A DNA stretch of 19,921 bases from assembly GCF_000003605.2 (NCBI RefSeq), contig NW_003115454.1, positions 83,106 through 103,026 on the forward strand, written 5' to 3'. This DNA comes from Saccoglossus kowalevskii. Lineage: Eukaryota > Hemichordata > Enteropneusta > Harrimaniidae. The position numbers and the translations under genes were made by a program. The notes under the pieces are model-generated. The model was not told the origin of the DNA. It worked only from the letters and a program-made list of their open reading frames with translations, and ran no database searches. This document shows, piece after piece, positions 11,186 through 19,330 of the stretch (positions within the stretch are counted from its first letter, which is position 1; every line of letters starts with the position of its first letter).

Positions 11186-11367
11186 GTGCATTCTGGTTGG
11201 AGATCAAAATAAAAGGTAGTCCCAGAATAATAAGTTCTGAGGAAGTAAACCAGGAAGTGAAAAATTACGTCACAGTTAAAGACGTTAGCTAACTTACACA
11301 TTTGAATTTATTTGTTTCACGCTTTTAAAAAAAGGATTTTTTTATAAGGATGAAACTTACACAGTAT

Positions 11368-11385
11368 CACACACACACACACACA
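11368..11385. repeat. (CA)n microsatellite
   Basis: Nine CA dinucleotides in a row, in intron 4. Confidence 0.95.
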
Positions 11386-11487
11386 AGAAATGGACAGATC
11401 AATGCAGGAAAAAGTCAACAAGACTATAGGAATAAACGTGCTAAAAGTAAAACGGAATTCGGGTGTGAACAAATAAAATTGCATACA

Positions 11488-11539
11488 ATGGGAAGGTGAT
11501 GAGGGGTATTATGGGAAGGTGGTGAGGGGTATTATGGGA
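11488..11539. repeat. 23-bp tandem repeat, two copies plus a partial third
   Basis: ATGGGAAGGTGATGAGGGG and ATGGGAAGGTGGTGAGGGG start the two 23-bp units at 11488 and 11511. A partial ATGGGATG follows. Confidence 0.85.
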
Positions 11540-11602
11540 TGTTTTTTGTGAATTCAACACTTAACAAAAATACGTGCGAAGTCAAATTTTTTTTCATCTC
11601 AC

Positions 11603-11659
11603 CCGAAGTTGGTAAATAGACATCGGCATCATCATCTAACCAACGAACACCTTTAGATG
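11603..11659 (-). CDS. Exon 4, residues 114-132
   Basis: This is a 57-nt exon with acceptor TTTGTTTTTCCCAG and donor TTCGG|GTGAGA. It reads SKGVRWLDDDADVYLPTS after the split codon. It is the first of a series of exons with phase 1 on both sides. The single tryptophan followed by an acidic run suggests a short linear motif rather than a domain. No homologue is recognised. Confidence 0.82.
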
Positions 11660-12676
11660 CTGGGAAAAACAAAGCGACAGCTTAACATGATAAAATAATA
11701 TGATTGCCTTTAACACATAAAGTAGATTGGGTCATGAACCAAATTCAATAGTTACGGTATTTGCAAGATATTCAAATTGAATCTTGGTTGATTTTGCCGC
11801 TCAGTGACCAAAGTTATTATTAGTGTGAACAGCCTATATTCCTGTTATGCATTGCTGCTTCAAATTCAATTGACGTATTAAATACAAAGTGTTTGAAATT
11901 TGTTCAGCCGGGAGAGGCAACAGGAGAAAAAAAAATATAGTTGTGATTGTTAAAATCCTGCAATTTGGTAAATTAATGATACCCTAAGTTACTGAAAACT
12001 ATCACAAATGAGTCTATAAAAACGGTTGGTAATATTTTGACTATTGGCAAAGCTGATGCCCTGAATATCTTGCAAATAACATAATTGTTGAATCTTGTGT
12101 GACCCATTTTACTAAATATGCCAAAGATTTCTAAAGAAAACACAATAAAGCTTTAAAATGTTGTATTGAAATGAGTGAAATGACACTATGTAACGAAAGC
12201 AATGCATTTTCAGCCACTAGAGGGCGCTGTCACCGTGAGGAGTTGCCACACTGAAATAGATCACATTCATGCAAGTTGAAAAGCATTTATAACTTATTGT
12301 TATAATACACCTGAAATTAAATACAAATGTGTTTTGTAAGCTTTTTCCACCAGTCTCAATTTATATTTGCTGGAAAGCTTTTCTTTTTTAATATGTTAAT
12401 GTGACATACAACATATATAACCACTTTTCAGTCAGATGCATTTGTAAAACCCTGTTTCAAATTAAATGAAAAACAACGATTTTAAAACAAGTTCAATAAC
12501 ATCTATAGTCATTGGCTGATTACATATTACTAGGTACAAACACCTGTTAAACAACCAATCAGGTGAAATGTTACTCAGCAATTGATTGAATCTTCTTCTG
12601 CATATCTGCCTCTGATAATGAAAACCAGAAAAGAAAAAAAAAACAATTAAAACTATTATAATGTAAGTGTATATAC
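11660..12676. other. Intron 3 (1017 bp)
   Basis: This is AT-rich intron with a CTCF-like motif at 12214-12228. No exon is seen. Confidence 0.7.
12214..12228 (+). promoter_or_regulatory. CTCF-like motif
   Basis: CCACTAGAGGGCGCT is a full match to the CTCF core CCASYAGRKGGCRS. It stands out by G+C in an AT-rich intron. It could instead be part of a dispersed repeat. Confidence 0.45.
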
Positions 12677-12848
12677 CTTTTCTCTTGGGTTTAGGTTTTG
12701 GTGGTTCTTCTTTCCGTTTGTAATGCCAGAACTCTGGCCTCTTTATAACTTTCTTTTTCCTATTCTGATCCTGCCTGGGAGCTGGAGTCCTTGTCATGTG
12801 TGCATGGAACCGAGCACACGGCAAATGGGGGAATTCTTCAAATTGCGG
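12677..12848 (-). CDS. Exon 3, residues 57-113, with basic stretch
   Basis: The acceptor TGTCCTCTTCTAG is followed by a 172-nt exon starting PQFEEFPHLPCARFHAH. The donor is AAAAG|GTATAT. It enters in phase 0 and leaves in phase 1, so it converts the gene from phase-0 to phase-1 introns. The second half is highly basic: RKKKVIKR at residues 86-93, then KRK at 100-102 and PPKPKPKRK at 105-113. This pattern resembles a bipartite nuclear-localisation signal, but compartment cannot be decided from sequence alone. Open reading continues past the donor into a hydrophobic run, which I take as intron because the donor joins in phase to exon 4. Confidence 0.88.
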
Positions 12849-12940
12849 CTAGAAGAGGACAAGAAATGCAGAAGATTAACAATGAAAATACTTATTGTTA
12901 TTAACTTCATGTCTATATAAGAAAAAATAGAAAAACTCAC
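12849..12940. other. Intron 2 (92 bp)
   Basis: This is the only very short intron of the gene, with donor GTGAGT and acceptor CTTCTAG. Confidence 0.85.
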
Positions 12941-13015
12941 CACATAATGGTACAATCCTCTGTCATATAGATTAGCACCTTGACTTATTTTACAATATAA
13001 CCCATCCCCGTCATC
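12941..13015 (-). CDS. Exon 2, residues 32-56
   Basis: The acceptor TTTTAATTTCAG precedes the exon and the strong donor GTG|GTGAGT follows it. The 75-nt exon reads without stops in phase 0-0 and encodes a segment beginning DDGDGLYCKISQG and ending GLYHYV. It contains one cysteine and several aromatic residues and looks like structured protein, unlike the C-terminal half. It is only 92 bp from exon 3, much closer than any other pair in the gene. Confidence 0.85.
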
Positions 13016-14469
13016 CTGAAATTAAAACAGAAAAAAATAAATGTACAGAGCTTATAAATGAATCATTAAAATCTGACTATTTTGATTATACATACATTGC
13101 TTATTATTTATGATCACAACTAACACACTTTTTGGACATGAATTTTCTGAAACTATCATTTTTGATTAACTGGGATACATTATGAAGAACATTTTACTAC
13201 TACCAGAAAATGTTGTGGTAATTCGCGATAATAAAAGTAACAAGTTTAAGCATATGAATAAAAAGATTATATTTTGATTGATTCTATATTAAACAGAGGT
13301 TCACTATAATTAAAAAAAAATCCCAGATAATCAAACATTTGCCATGATTTTATCTGGCATTGGTTTAGCAGAATGTTCATGTATACCGCACAGTGACCGG
13401 TGATAAAACTGTGTAGATTTGTTATGGTATCGGTAAATGTAGTCACTCATTAAAGCGAGAAGGTGTCACCTGCGCACATGCGGGAATTGAGTTCCAAGCA
13501 AGGATAAAAACACACTAAAAATACAAAGGCTCATAGGTAGCCGCTTGTTTGTAAACAGCGACACACTGTGACCATCTGACACATACGTACGTGACAACTC
13601 CCCCGCTTTAAGTAAATGCATCCACTACCATAATAACATAATAATTTAATTGCCACAGAAACATTAAACATTAAAGTTGTCATTGATTTTACTCGTTGTA
13701 CCTTCTTTATTTTTTTCTCTGACTAAAATTGAAATGAAAGCTGTGGGATTCCCACACTCCCATGACTCATGACCCAGTGACAATTGTTATGAGTCCACAC
13801 CCAATTGTCAAAACTCTGTCTACGCCTAAAAAACTCTACAAGAATAATTGCATAGAATACACATTTGACAATTAAGACACAATTTGCAATGTCTGTATTT
13901 TTTGAAAGTAAAAAAAACACCTTATAGAAATAACTGTATGCAAATCAACGTCAGCCTTGCAAATGAACTGCATGTCAAATACACAATACATATTTTTGAG
14001 TACAATTTTCCTTTTAAAATGTGGATGCAATGCTTTGCCTGTTCTGTATTTTTGCATTATTTTTGTTTTGATAACTTTAGACGAAACAGACATAATTTTC
14101 TAACGGCTTCAGAACTTGATCAAATGTTTGGCACCCAAAGGAGTGTTTATATCGATTATCTGACATCTTGTTTTCTGTTAAGATATGTAGTTCTCTCAAA
14201 ACCCAGTTTACTATTCACATGTGATTTAGGAGATACATTTCCAATGATATTGATTACAAGATAAATGATTTACTTCATTGAATATGTACAAAAATGCATC
14301 AGTAAACAGTCAAGTAGATTTTGACTACTACTTTCTAAATTTTTGCATGATATTTTCACACACGGAAGATTTTATATTGATGAATTAGGCGACTAAGTTT
14401 GATACAGTTTAGAATAGAATTAGTAAAGTTATAGTGTACACATTAACAATTATTTACAACGACGCAGTC

Positions 14470-14486
14470 AACAACAACAACAACAG
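14470..14486. repeat. (AAC)n microsatellite
   Basis: This is a run of CAA/AAC trinucleotides in intron 1. Confidence 0.85.
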
Positions 14487-14965
14487 ACATTTTTCCCTTT
14501 TTATACCTCTTCCTTTCATCTTTGATGACACAGGCAAGGTAATCAATGATGAAGCAGTTTATTTTGCAATTTAAATTTCCCAAAGAGATCTAATATTCCC
14601 TCCAATCTGGCATACAGTAAACTAACCCCCTAAAACAATTATGTAAGCCAATCAGTAGGACAAGTACGGTAAATGCATATGCAGATTTATTTCGTAATAG
14701 ATAAAAAAAAGTTCATAATAATTCATGGTTTGAATTAATTTTAGGAATAATTTATGACGTAATTTATTGTAGCCATTGGCAACTGGTGAAAGGTCAGTGG
14801 TAGTCCAGGTTCTATACATGTACCAGTAACTTCTTACCAACAACTTATTTTATTGAACACAAACAAATCTACAGAAATAAATCAAGCGACCTGGTGATCA
14901 AAATATAGTTCCGCTGTCCTACAAGAACATTGTGGTAGCCTCGTTATAATGTACATGTACACCTC

Positions 14966-15115
14966 AAATATCAAAGCAATTGGTTTGGTAGTGTTCAAGA
15001 AGAAGTTGAAAATACCATTTATTATCAAAAATCTGACACAGGTCCACCAAAGGCACTTACATAGCAAGTATCAAAACAATGGAGCAGGTAGTTTTCAAGA
15101 AAAAGTCAAAAATGC
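14966..15115. repeat. Relic of a dispersed repeat, two units
   Basis: ATATCAAAGCAATTGGTTTG followed by GTTCAAGAAGAAGTTGAAA recurs about 100 bp later as GTATCAAAACAATGGAGCAG followed by TTTTCAAGAAAAAGTCAAA. The same motif recurs at 17452 and 17572. Confidence 0.6.
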
Positions 15116-16046
15116 AATTGGGCGGACTGACGATGAGCGATGATGGGCAGTCACCTATATGAGCAGCTCTGCCCTGTCATCTATTATGACAGTGGAGCTA
15201 AAGTGTGCTGAAATAAAAGCAGCAAACTGTACAAATATGCAGCTGTCCTGGAATTGCAGGAAATTTCATTTTGTTGTCAGTTTGAAGTACTCTTCTCTAC
15301 GCAATCAGAGAAGACAACGATAAATGAATTGCATTTCTATTTATAGATTGTAACAATTTAAATAATTTGTTTAATAAATGAATATTAATAATTAGTGACA
15401 GGCAGCTATTATAGTTTAGTGGTGCATTCATAATTAGATTTCAAATATTAATGGAAGGCTATCATGTCAACACTATAACAACATAAATAATAAATGAACT
15501 TAGTTTCATAAATATTAAGATTTTATAAAATATAATAAATTAATTGAATACAGGCTCTGATTTTTAATTAATTGCAACTATTTTGATAGCATAAAACTGA
15601 AGATAAATTATTTTTATTTAGCGATTAAACAAATAGTTTATACATACATACATGTACGTAAATGTTTTTCTATAAATATTGGAATTAGTTTATACGATTA
15701 TGCAAATAAAAATAAAAATATGGTTTTACTAAATCTATTCTATAGCTAATAGACATGTTAAGCAATATATCCCCTGGTATACCACATATACATGTAGTAT
15801 ATATATATGAAACAAATGACTGCAGATTAGTTTGTATACACATATGTCATGTTTCTATGCAATTATGATTTTAGCTGAAAACAACTGAAGAAATAACCAA
15901 AGAATAATCATCTGCAATTATATTCATTGTAATCATACAATCATATCTGTAGTATAATGCATTAAACTGTAAAAATACTTTATTTTAGCTGGAATTAACA
16001 AGACTTTTGGGGTGTTTTGTAAAATATAGGACAAAAAGGTATATTC

Positions 16047-16105
16047 AATGGATTTTATTTGCACTGAATCATTCCTTCATCTAAAATAGCAAAAATGAAT
16101 TTCAT
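16047..16105. repeat. Dispersed repeat relic, copy B
   Basis: This is the diverged partner of the segment at 4358-4412, in the same orientation, inside intron 1. The two are likely old copies of one mobile family. Confidence 0.45.
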
Positions 16106-16835
16106 AGTATGCATCTGCTGGTTCAACCAATGAGAATAGTGCATTCAAACATGTGATTTTATGTACATACCAGTATATAGAGGTTTTATGGTCAAAATAT
16201 AAATTAATATTTCAATGATTCAGTGTACACCAAAAGTTATTATCAGTTTATATATAATTATATTAGAGATTGATTATAATAGAGTAAATACTGTAATTTA
16301 AGAAATGAGAAACATACAGGTAGATATGAAAACACATACCATATTTTCTCTATTGGTAGCGCATGTACTTACATTGTACGTAAATGAGAATGGTTTGGGA
16401 CTATGATAAAAGATGTAATATTTGAATGATCCAGTATACAATTAATATGCACTTCTATTGTCAATATTGTCAGTTTCCTCTTACAGTGAACATCTTCTTC
16501 CTACACCTGGTTATAACAGGATATGTTTATTTATATGAATTATTAATGACAAATCATGCCAATATTTGTACAATTATTTGTAAGACTTACAGAAGTACAT
16601 TTATGATAGTGAAAAAAAGGCCTGTATGATTTTTATCTTTACAATTTAAATTTTTAACTATTTTTAAAACTCTTTTCATCACACCCAGATATATTCATAC
16701 ATAGTTTACAAATTCGTCACTCTGGAAATAAATATATGGCAACTTTTCAAATAAGTTCCCAGAAAAGCAAATTGATTGATTATTCACACAAACAAATATT
16801 TTTATTTGAGAAGTTTTTGATGAAATTTCAAGAGT

Positions 16836-16881
16836 TCTCATAGTGACATATGCCCTGCTCTCACAGTGACATATACCCTAT
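16836..16881. repeat. 23-bp tandem duplication
   Basis: TCTCATAGTGACATATGCCC and TCTCACAGTGACATATACCC are adjacent with period 23. Confidence 0.8.
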
Positions 16882-17419
16882 AGCGGTATACAGCATGATG
16901 TATGAAGTTGTGTTTTTCTATGTGGTCGACTTCAATTATTTCATGGTGTTATCATATCATACTTTAGTATTTTACAGTTACCCAAAAATGTTTGAATTTA
17001 CACAAACAGCCAAGCACTGTTTTCCATAATTCAGAATAGCTGGTGGGTGACATAATTTGCATAAATTTGCATACATGTATCATATTATATTCTATTATTC
17101 GTAATAATGTTACATGTTACAAACCGAATACCTGCTCAGTTTTTGTTTGTTTTTACTTTTAATTGAAACATGTCAACAATCTTTTTAAAATACAAACAAA
17201 TGAATATTATAATGTGTAGTCTTGAATATTATTGTTTTTCACAATGCTCGTTTCAGATTCAGTGATTTACACATTCTCAAAAGAATTTTTTGGTATTAGT
17301 ACACACATGAAATTACAATACCATCATCTACATTGTGTTTTACAGAAAGTTGTGGAATACAAGAACAAGCAGCCTGTCGGCTAAGATAGCTCTGCTGTTA
17401 GCAATGCACATTTCGTTTA

Positions 17420-17625
17420 AAGAAGATATCCTTAGAAAATGAACAATATGTATAGTATCAAAGACTTGCTGTTTTCAACAAGAATTACCTTTCACCAAAA
17501 AGACGAAAATATTATAGAATTGAAGATATCATCATGAAATGAACAAATCTAAGAGTGATTACCTAAATGTATAATATCAAAGCAATTGGGCTTGCGGTTT
17601 TTAGCAAGAAGTGAAAGTATCACTT
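17420..17625. repeat. Relic of the same dispersed repeat, two units about 101 bp apart
   Basis: AAGATATCCTTAGAAAATGA, then TAGTATCAAAG, is repeated as AAGATATCATCATGAAATGA, then TAATATCAAAGCAATTGGG and GGTTTTTAGCAAGAAGTGAA. The order of motifs is the same in both units. Confidence 0.55.
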
Positions 17626-18023
17626 GTGGCAAAATACAAGTATATACATTCTCAAAAATTTCGCCAAAAAGAATTGATAAATTGAAAAAATATGCGGAAA
17701 GAAAAACATAATATATTTTTTATTCAATTGCAAACAGTCATGATCAACTAACCCAGCAGCCATATTGGATTTTTTTCCACTTACTACACTCATTACATAA
17801 ATTCCCAGTATGCACTGCTCCCCAATGCACCTTGGATGCTACATGTAAATCGTTATAGTGTCAACAGATGCTGGCCTCTGAATGAGGTAGGTCATCATCA
17901 GTTTGCAGTTTCACCATGAAAATTCACGACCAAGCGTTCTAAATACATGTACGGCTAGAATTGTCATATCTGTTTGAGTTTACAAGCAATGTTTTAAGAA
18001 TTTGTTTTATTTTAGGCCACAGT

Positions 18024-18047
18024 GATTTAATTTTATGGATGACATCC
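18024..18047 (+). repeat. Left copy of a 24-nt perfect inverted repeat bracketing the promoter
   Basis: The 24 bases beginning GATTTAATTTTATGGATGA are present in reverse complement at 19480-19503. The similarity extends imperfectly some 10 bases upstream (GGCCACA against GGCTACA), and both copies are followed 30-40 bases later by a long A run. In this copy a frame around it reads HSDLILWMTSSEDLKLMREG after an acceptor-like TTTTATTTTAG. Confidence 0.75.
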
Positions 18048-18686
18048 TCTGAAGACCTCAAACTAATGCGAGAGGGCGAAAAAAAAAAAAATTCTGTAAA
18101 AAAAAAAATGCTGCTAAAACCACGGGACTACGGAGCAATTATTACGAATTTAACCACAGTGTATCAAAAAAACAACAAGTCTTTATTTGTAGGAGGCACA
18201 TGCTGATGTACACATTTCGTACTGTATTACTGTCACAGGTATCATCACCTTTGATTTTGAAAAGGCAATAGGGTAAGGCAGATGTTAGCTTTGCTAAAGG
18301 CATATACATCAACTCAATAATAAAGAAAAACTTACTGTGTTGTATTGAAAAAAAAAAAATAATTAAAAATGAACAATAAGTTTGTCAACAGCAACCTGGA
18401 AATTAACATCTTTGACATTCAAACTACAGCTTTTAAAGTGACACTTCAGATAGACTATTAAGTGTAAACACAAATGCTCAAGAACTACTTCAACTATGTA
18501 ACAAATTATAAGAGGCTCGATATTGAAAAAAAACACCAACAGAGAGTCAACAAAAATTTGGATGCAGAAAATTATGTACATGTATCTTGATGAAAATGCG
18601 TCAAATGATCAAAATATTACTGAATGTGTGTGCAGGCAAATTATCCGAATCAGAAATTGAAAAAAAAATAAGAAAATTTTCTTCAC

Positions 18687-18779
18687 CCCGTAAGGGGACT
18701 TCGGCCAAAGAGCTTCTGCTGCTTTCGTTGCAGTTTTGTCGACTTCAATGCTCACGTATTTTGGTGGTGTGGTCGCCAT
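18687..18779 (-). CDS. Exon 1, start codon and residues 1-31
   Basis: The reading frame opens ATGGCGACCACACC in a YY1-like context (CAACATGGCGACC) inside the CpG-rich region. It encodes MATTPPKYVSIEVDKTATK and ends ALWPKSPYG. The exon then meets the donor GGG|GTGAAG at 18686/18681. Reading on past this donor gives a lysine- and phenylalanine-rich tail over a T-run, which looks intronic. The exon is 93 nt and ends in phase 0, matching the phase-0 start of the next exon at 13015. Codon use and CpG content are typical of a first exon at a promoter. Intron 1 is 5.7 kb. The splice to exon 2 is inferred from phase and the lack of a better intermediate exon, so an extra exon in between cannot be excluded. 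Confidence 0.75.
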
Positions 18780-18786
18780 GTTGGAT
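18772..18786 (-). promoter_or_regulatory. YY1-like motif overlapping the minus-strand start codon
   Basis: On the minus strand the bases read CCAACATGGCGACC, close to the YY1 consensus (core AANATGGCG). In many animal promoters this motif lies just downstream of the transcription start, in the direction of transcription, and may include the initiator ATG. That helped to choose 18779 as the start. Confidence 0.55.
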
Positions 18787-18894
18787 CATTTATGGCAAAA
18801 TTTGCATGTTTTGAGGCAATCTCTTTCCCATAGGTCTTTGCGCTTTACGTAACGCGCATCTAACTGTGTGGAGTTTGGTTTTGAGGTTGGCTGG

Positions 18895-18902
18895 TTCCCG
18901 CC
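18895..18902. promoter_or_regulatory. E2F-like site (TTCCCGCC)
   Basis: TTCCCGCC matches the E2F/DP consensus and lies about 115 bp upstream of the minus-strand start codon. One short match carries limited weight. Confidence 0.3.
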
Positions 18903-18981
18903 TCAAGTGTCATGGCGTACCAAGCCACAAGAGGCCGGTAACACCACTTTCTCGTTGCTTGTTCCATTTCCCTTAGTTACC

Positions 18982-18989
18982 TGACGTCA
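18982..18989. promoter_or_regulatory. Perfect cAMP-response element (TGACGTCA)
   Basis: The palindrome TGACGTCA is the consensus site for CREB/ATF bZIP factors. It lies close to the middle of the interval between the two start codons, where a shared activator site would be expected. Confidence 0.55.
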
Positions 18990-19204
18990 GCGCTTACGCT
19001 CGTGGCCGTTCAGGGGTTTCCTTTTACTTTCGAAAGTTGGGCGAATAAAAAACTGTTTCTTTTGTTATAAATTTTTACAGAAACAGCGAGGAATGTCAGA
19101 AACATCTCAAATGTGTAAATCTAAGCAGGCAGTATGTTTGAGCATGGCTTTATTGTAGTATTATAGACATGTTTACGCAGAACGGAACTTGGAATGTTTT
19201 CAAA

Positions 19205-19224
19205 TTACGTCACTCAGTCACGTG
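19205..19224. promoter_or_regulatory. CRE variant (TTACGTCA) next to a CACGTG E-box
   Basis: TTACGTCA at 19205-19212 is a CREB/ATF half-variant. CACGTG at 19219-19224, in the context GTCACGTGCC, is an E-box of the USF/MiT type. Both lie within 60 bp upstream of the plus-strand start codon, a usual place for such sites. Confidence 0.45.
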
Positions 19225-19230
19225 CCTTTC

Positions 19231-19246
19231 GGCCGGAAAACCGGCC
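19231..19246. repeat. Perfect hairpin GGCCGG-AAAA-CCGGCC
   Basis: Six base pairs of pure G:C close a four-A loop, 14 bp upstream of the plus-strand ATG. It could form in DNA or in the 5' untranslated RNA, or may be a paired GC-rich factor site. Confidence 0.5.
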
Positions 19247-19251
19247 CAAAT

Positions 19252-19267
19252 GGAACAATATGGCGAT
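19252..19267 (+). promoter_or_regulatory. YY1-like motif overlapping the plus-strand start codon
   Basis: The plus strand reads GAACAATATGGCGATT, also matching AANATGGCG. It faces away from the motif at 18772-18786, consistent with divergent transcription. Confidence 0.5.
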
Positions 19268-19330
19268 TACTAGTTACCTGCGTCCTACCTACCATTCGCA
19301 AAGGACGCCGGGAACCAGCGAAGTTTTGAG
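19260..19330 (+). CDS. Candidate first coding exon of a divergent plus-strand gene, 3' part outside the window
   Basis: The ATG lies in CAATATGGCGATT, a YY1-like context mirroring that of the minus-strand gene 480 bp away. The frame reads MAITSYLRPTYHSQRT and ends EVLR. At 19331 there is a moderate donor, GAG|GTAGTC, which would leave the exon in phase 2. Without splicing the frame stops at TAG (19332-19334) after 24 codons. No second exon is convincing in the remaining 590 bp, so the rest would lie to the right. No family is recognised. It could instead be an upstream ORF or a non-coding first exon. Confidence 0.45.

Larger units (their letters stand above)
8975..11602. other. Intron 4 (2628 bp)
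   Basis: This is the repeat-richest intron: 49-bp tandem units at 10604, 86/96-bp tandem units at 10908, an AC microsatellite at 11368 and 23-bp units at 11488. No exon is visible in it. Confidence 0.7.
13016..18686. other. Intron 1 (5671 bp)
   Basis: This is a long first intron. It contains an (AAC)n run at 14470-14486, repeat relics at 14960-15120 and 17420-17625, a dispersed repeat at 16047, a 23-bp duplication at 16836 and the left inverted-repeat copy at 18024. A small CpG-richer patch lies at 13440-13600. A plus-strand open frame of 126 codons at 13884-14264 has no protein-like composition. Confidence 0.6.
192..18779 (-). other. Gene span: spliced gene for a proline-rich, acidic protein of unknown family, 3' end outside the window
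   Basis: Ten coding exons were assembled from splice-site consensus and phase continuity, giving 340 codons plus one base with no stop. The protein starts MATTPPKYVSIEVDKTATK. Residues 1-75 are mixed and look foldable. Residues 86-113 are strongly basic and end KPKPKRK, a possible nuclear-localisation or acidic-partner-binding stretch. Residues 114-182 are polar and rich in S, T, N, D and K. Residues 183-340 alternate proline runs with acidic blocks and contain many S-P and T-P sites plus PxxP motifs of the kind bound by SH3 domains. No signal peptide, membrane segment or catalytic motif is visible. Much of the C-terminal half is probably disordered. The gene continues left of position 192. 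I do not recognise the family and assign no function. The exon structure is far better supported than any role. Confidence 0.85.
18780..19259. promoter_or_regulatory. CpG-enriched divergent promoter between two outward-facing start codons
   Basis: The segment is visibly richer in G+C and CpG than the rest of the window, and the enrichment extends into 18660-19500. It has no TATA box or CCAAT box at a convincing spacing from either start codon. It contains a CRE, an E2F-like site, a CRE-variant/E-box cluster and a GC-rich hairpin, described separately. The layout fits a shared promoter of two head-to-head genes. Start sites of transcription cannot be placed exactly. Confidence 0.6.

Noticed and set aside
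13466-13510. Minus-strand phase-0 mini-exon (45 nt) with acceptor TATTTTTAG and donor CAG|GTGACA in a CpG-richer patch
   Set aside because: It fits phase, but the acceptor is weak, the peptide is unremarkable and exon 1 already joins exon 2 in phase. Kept only as a possible extra exon.
13884-14264. Longest plus-strand open frame, 126 codons
   Set aside because: Composition is that of AT-rich translated intron (many F, C, Y, I), with no domain, splice support or promoter.
18912-18937. Plus-strand ATGGCGTACCAAGCCACAAG with a donor GTAACA, which could join an exon at 19081
   Set aside because: The joined frame stops after about 28 codons, and it lies within the promoter between the two better starts.
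19275-19292. Minus-strand start ATGGTAGGTAGGACGCAG followed by the donor GTAACT, also phase 0, as alternative first exon of the proline-rich gene
   Set aside because: Only six codons, weak start context, and the frame at 18687-18779 is longer, more protein-like and starts in a YY1-like motif. It may still be an upstream alternative.
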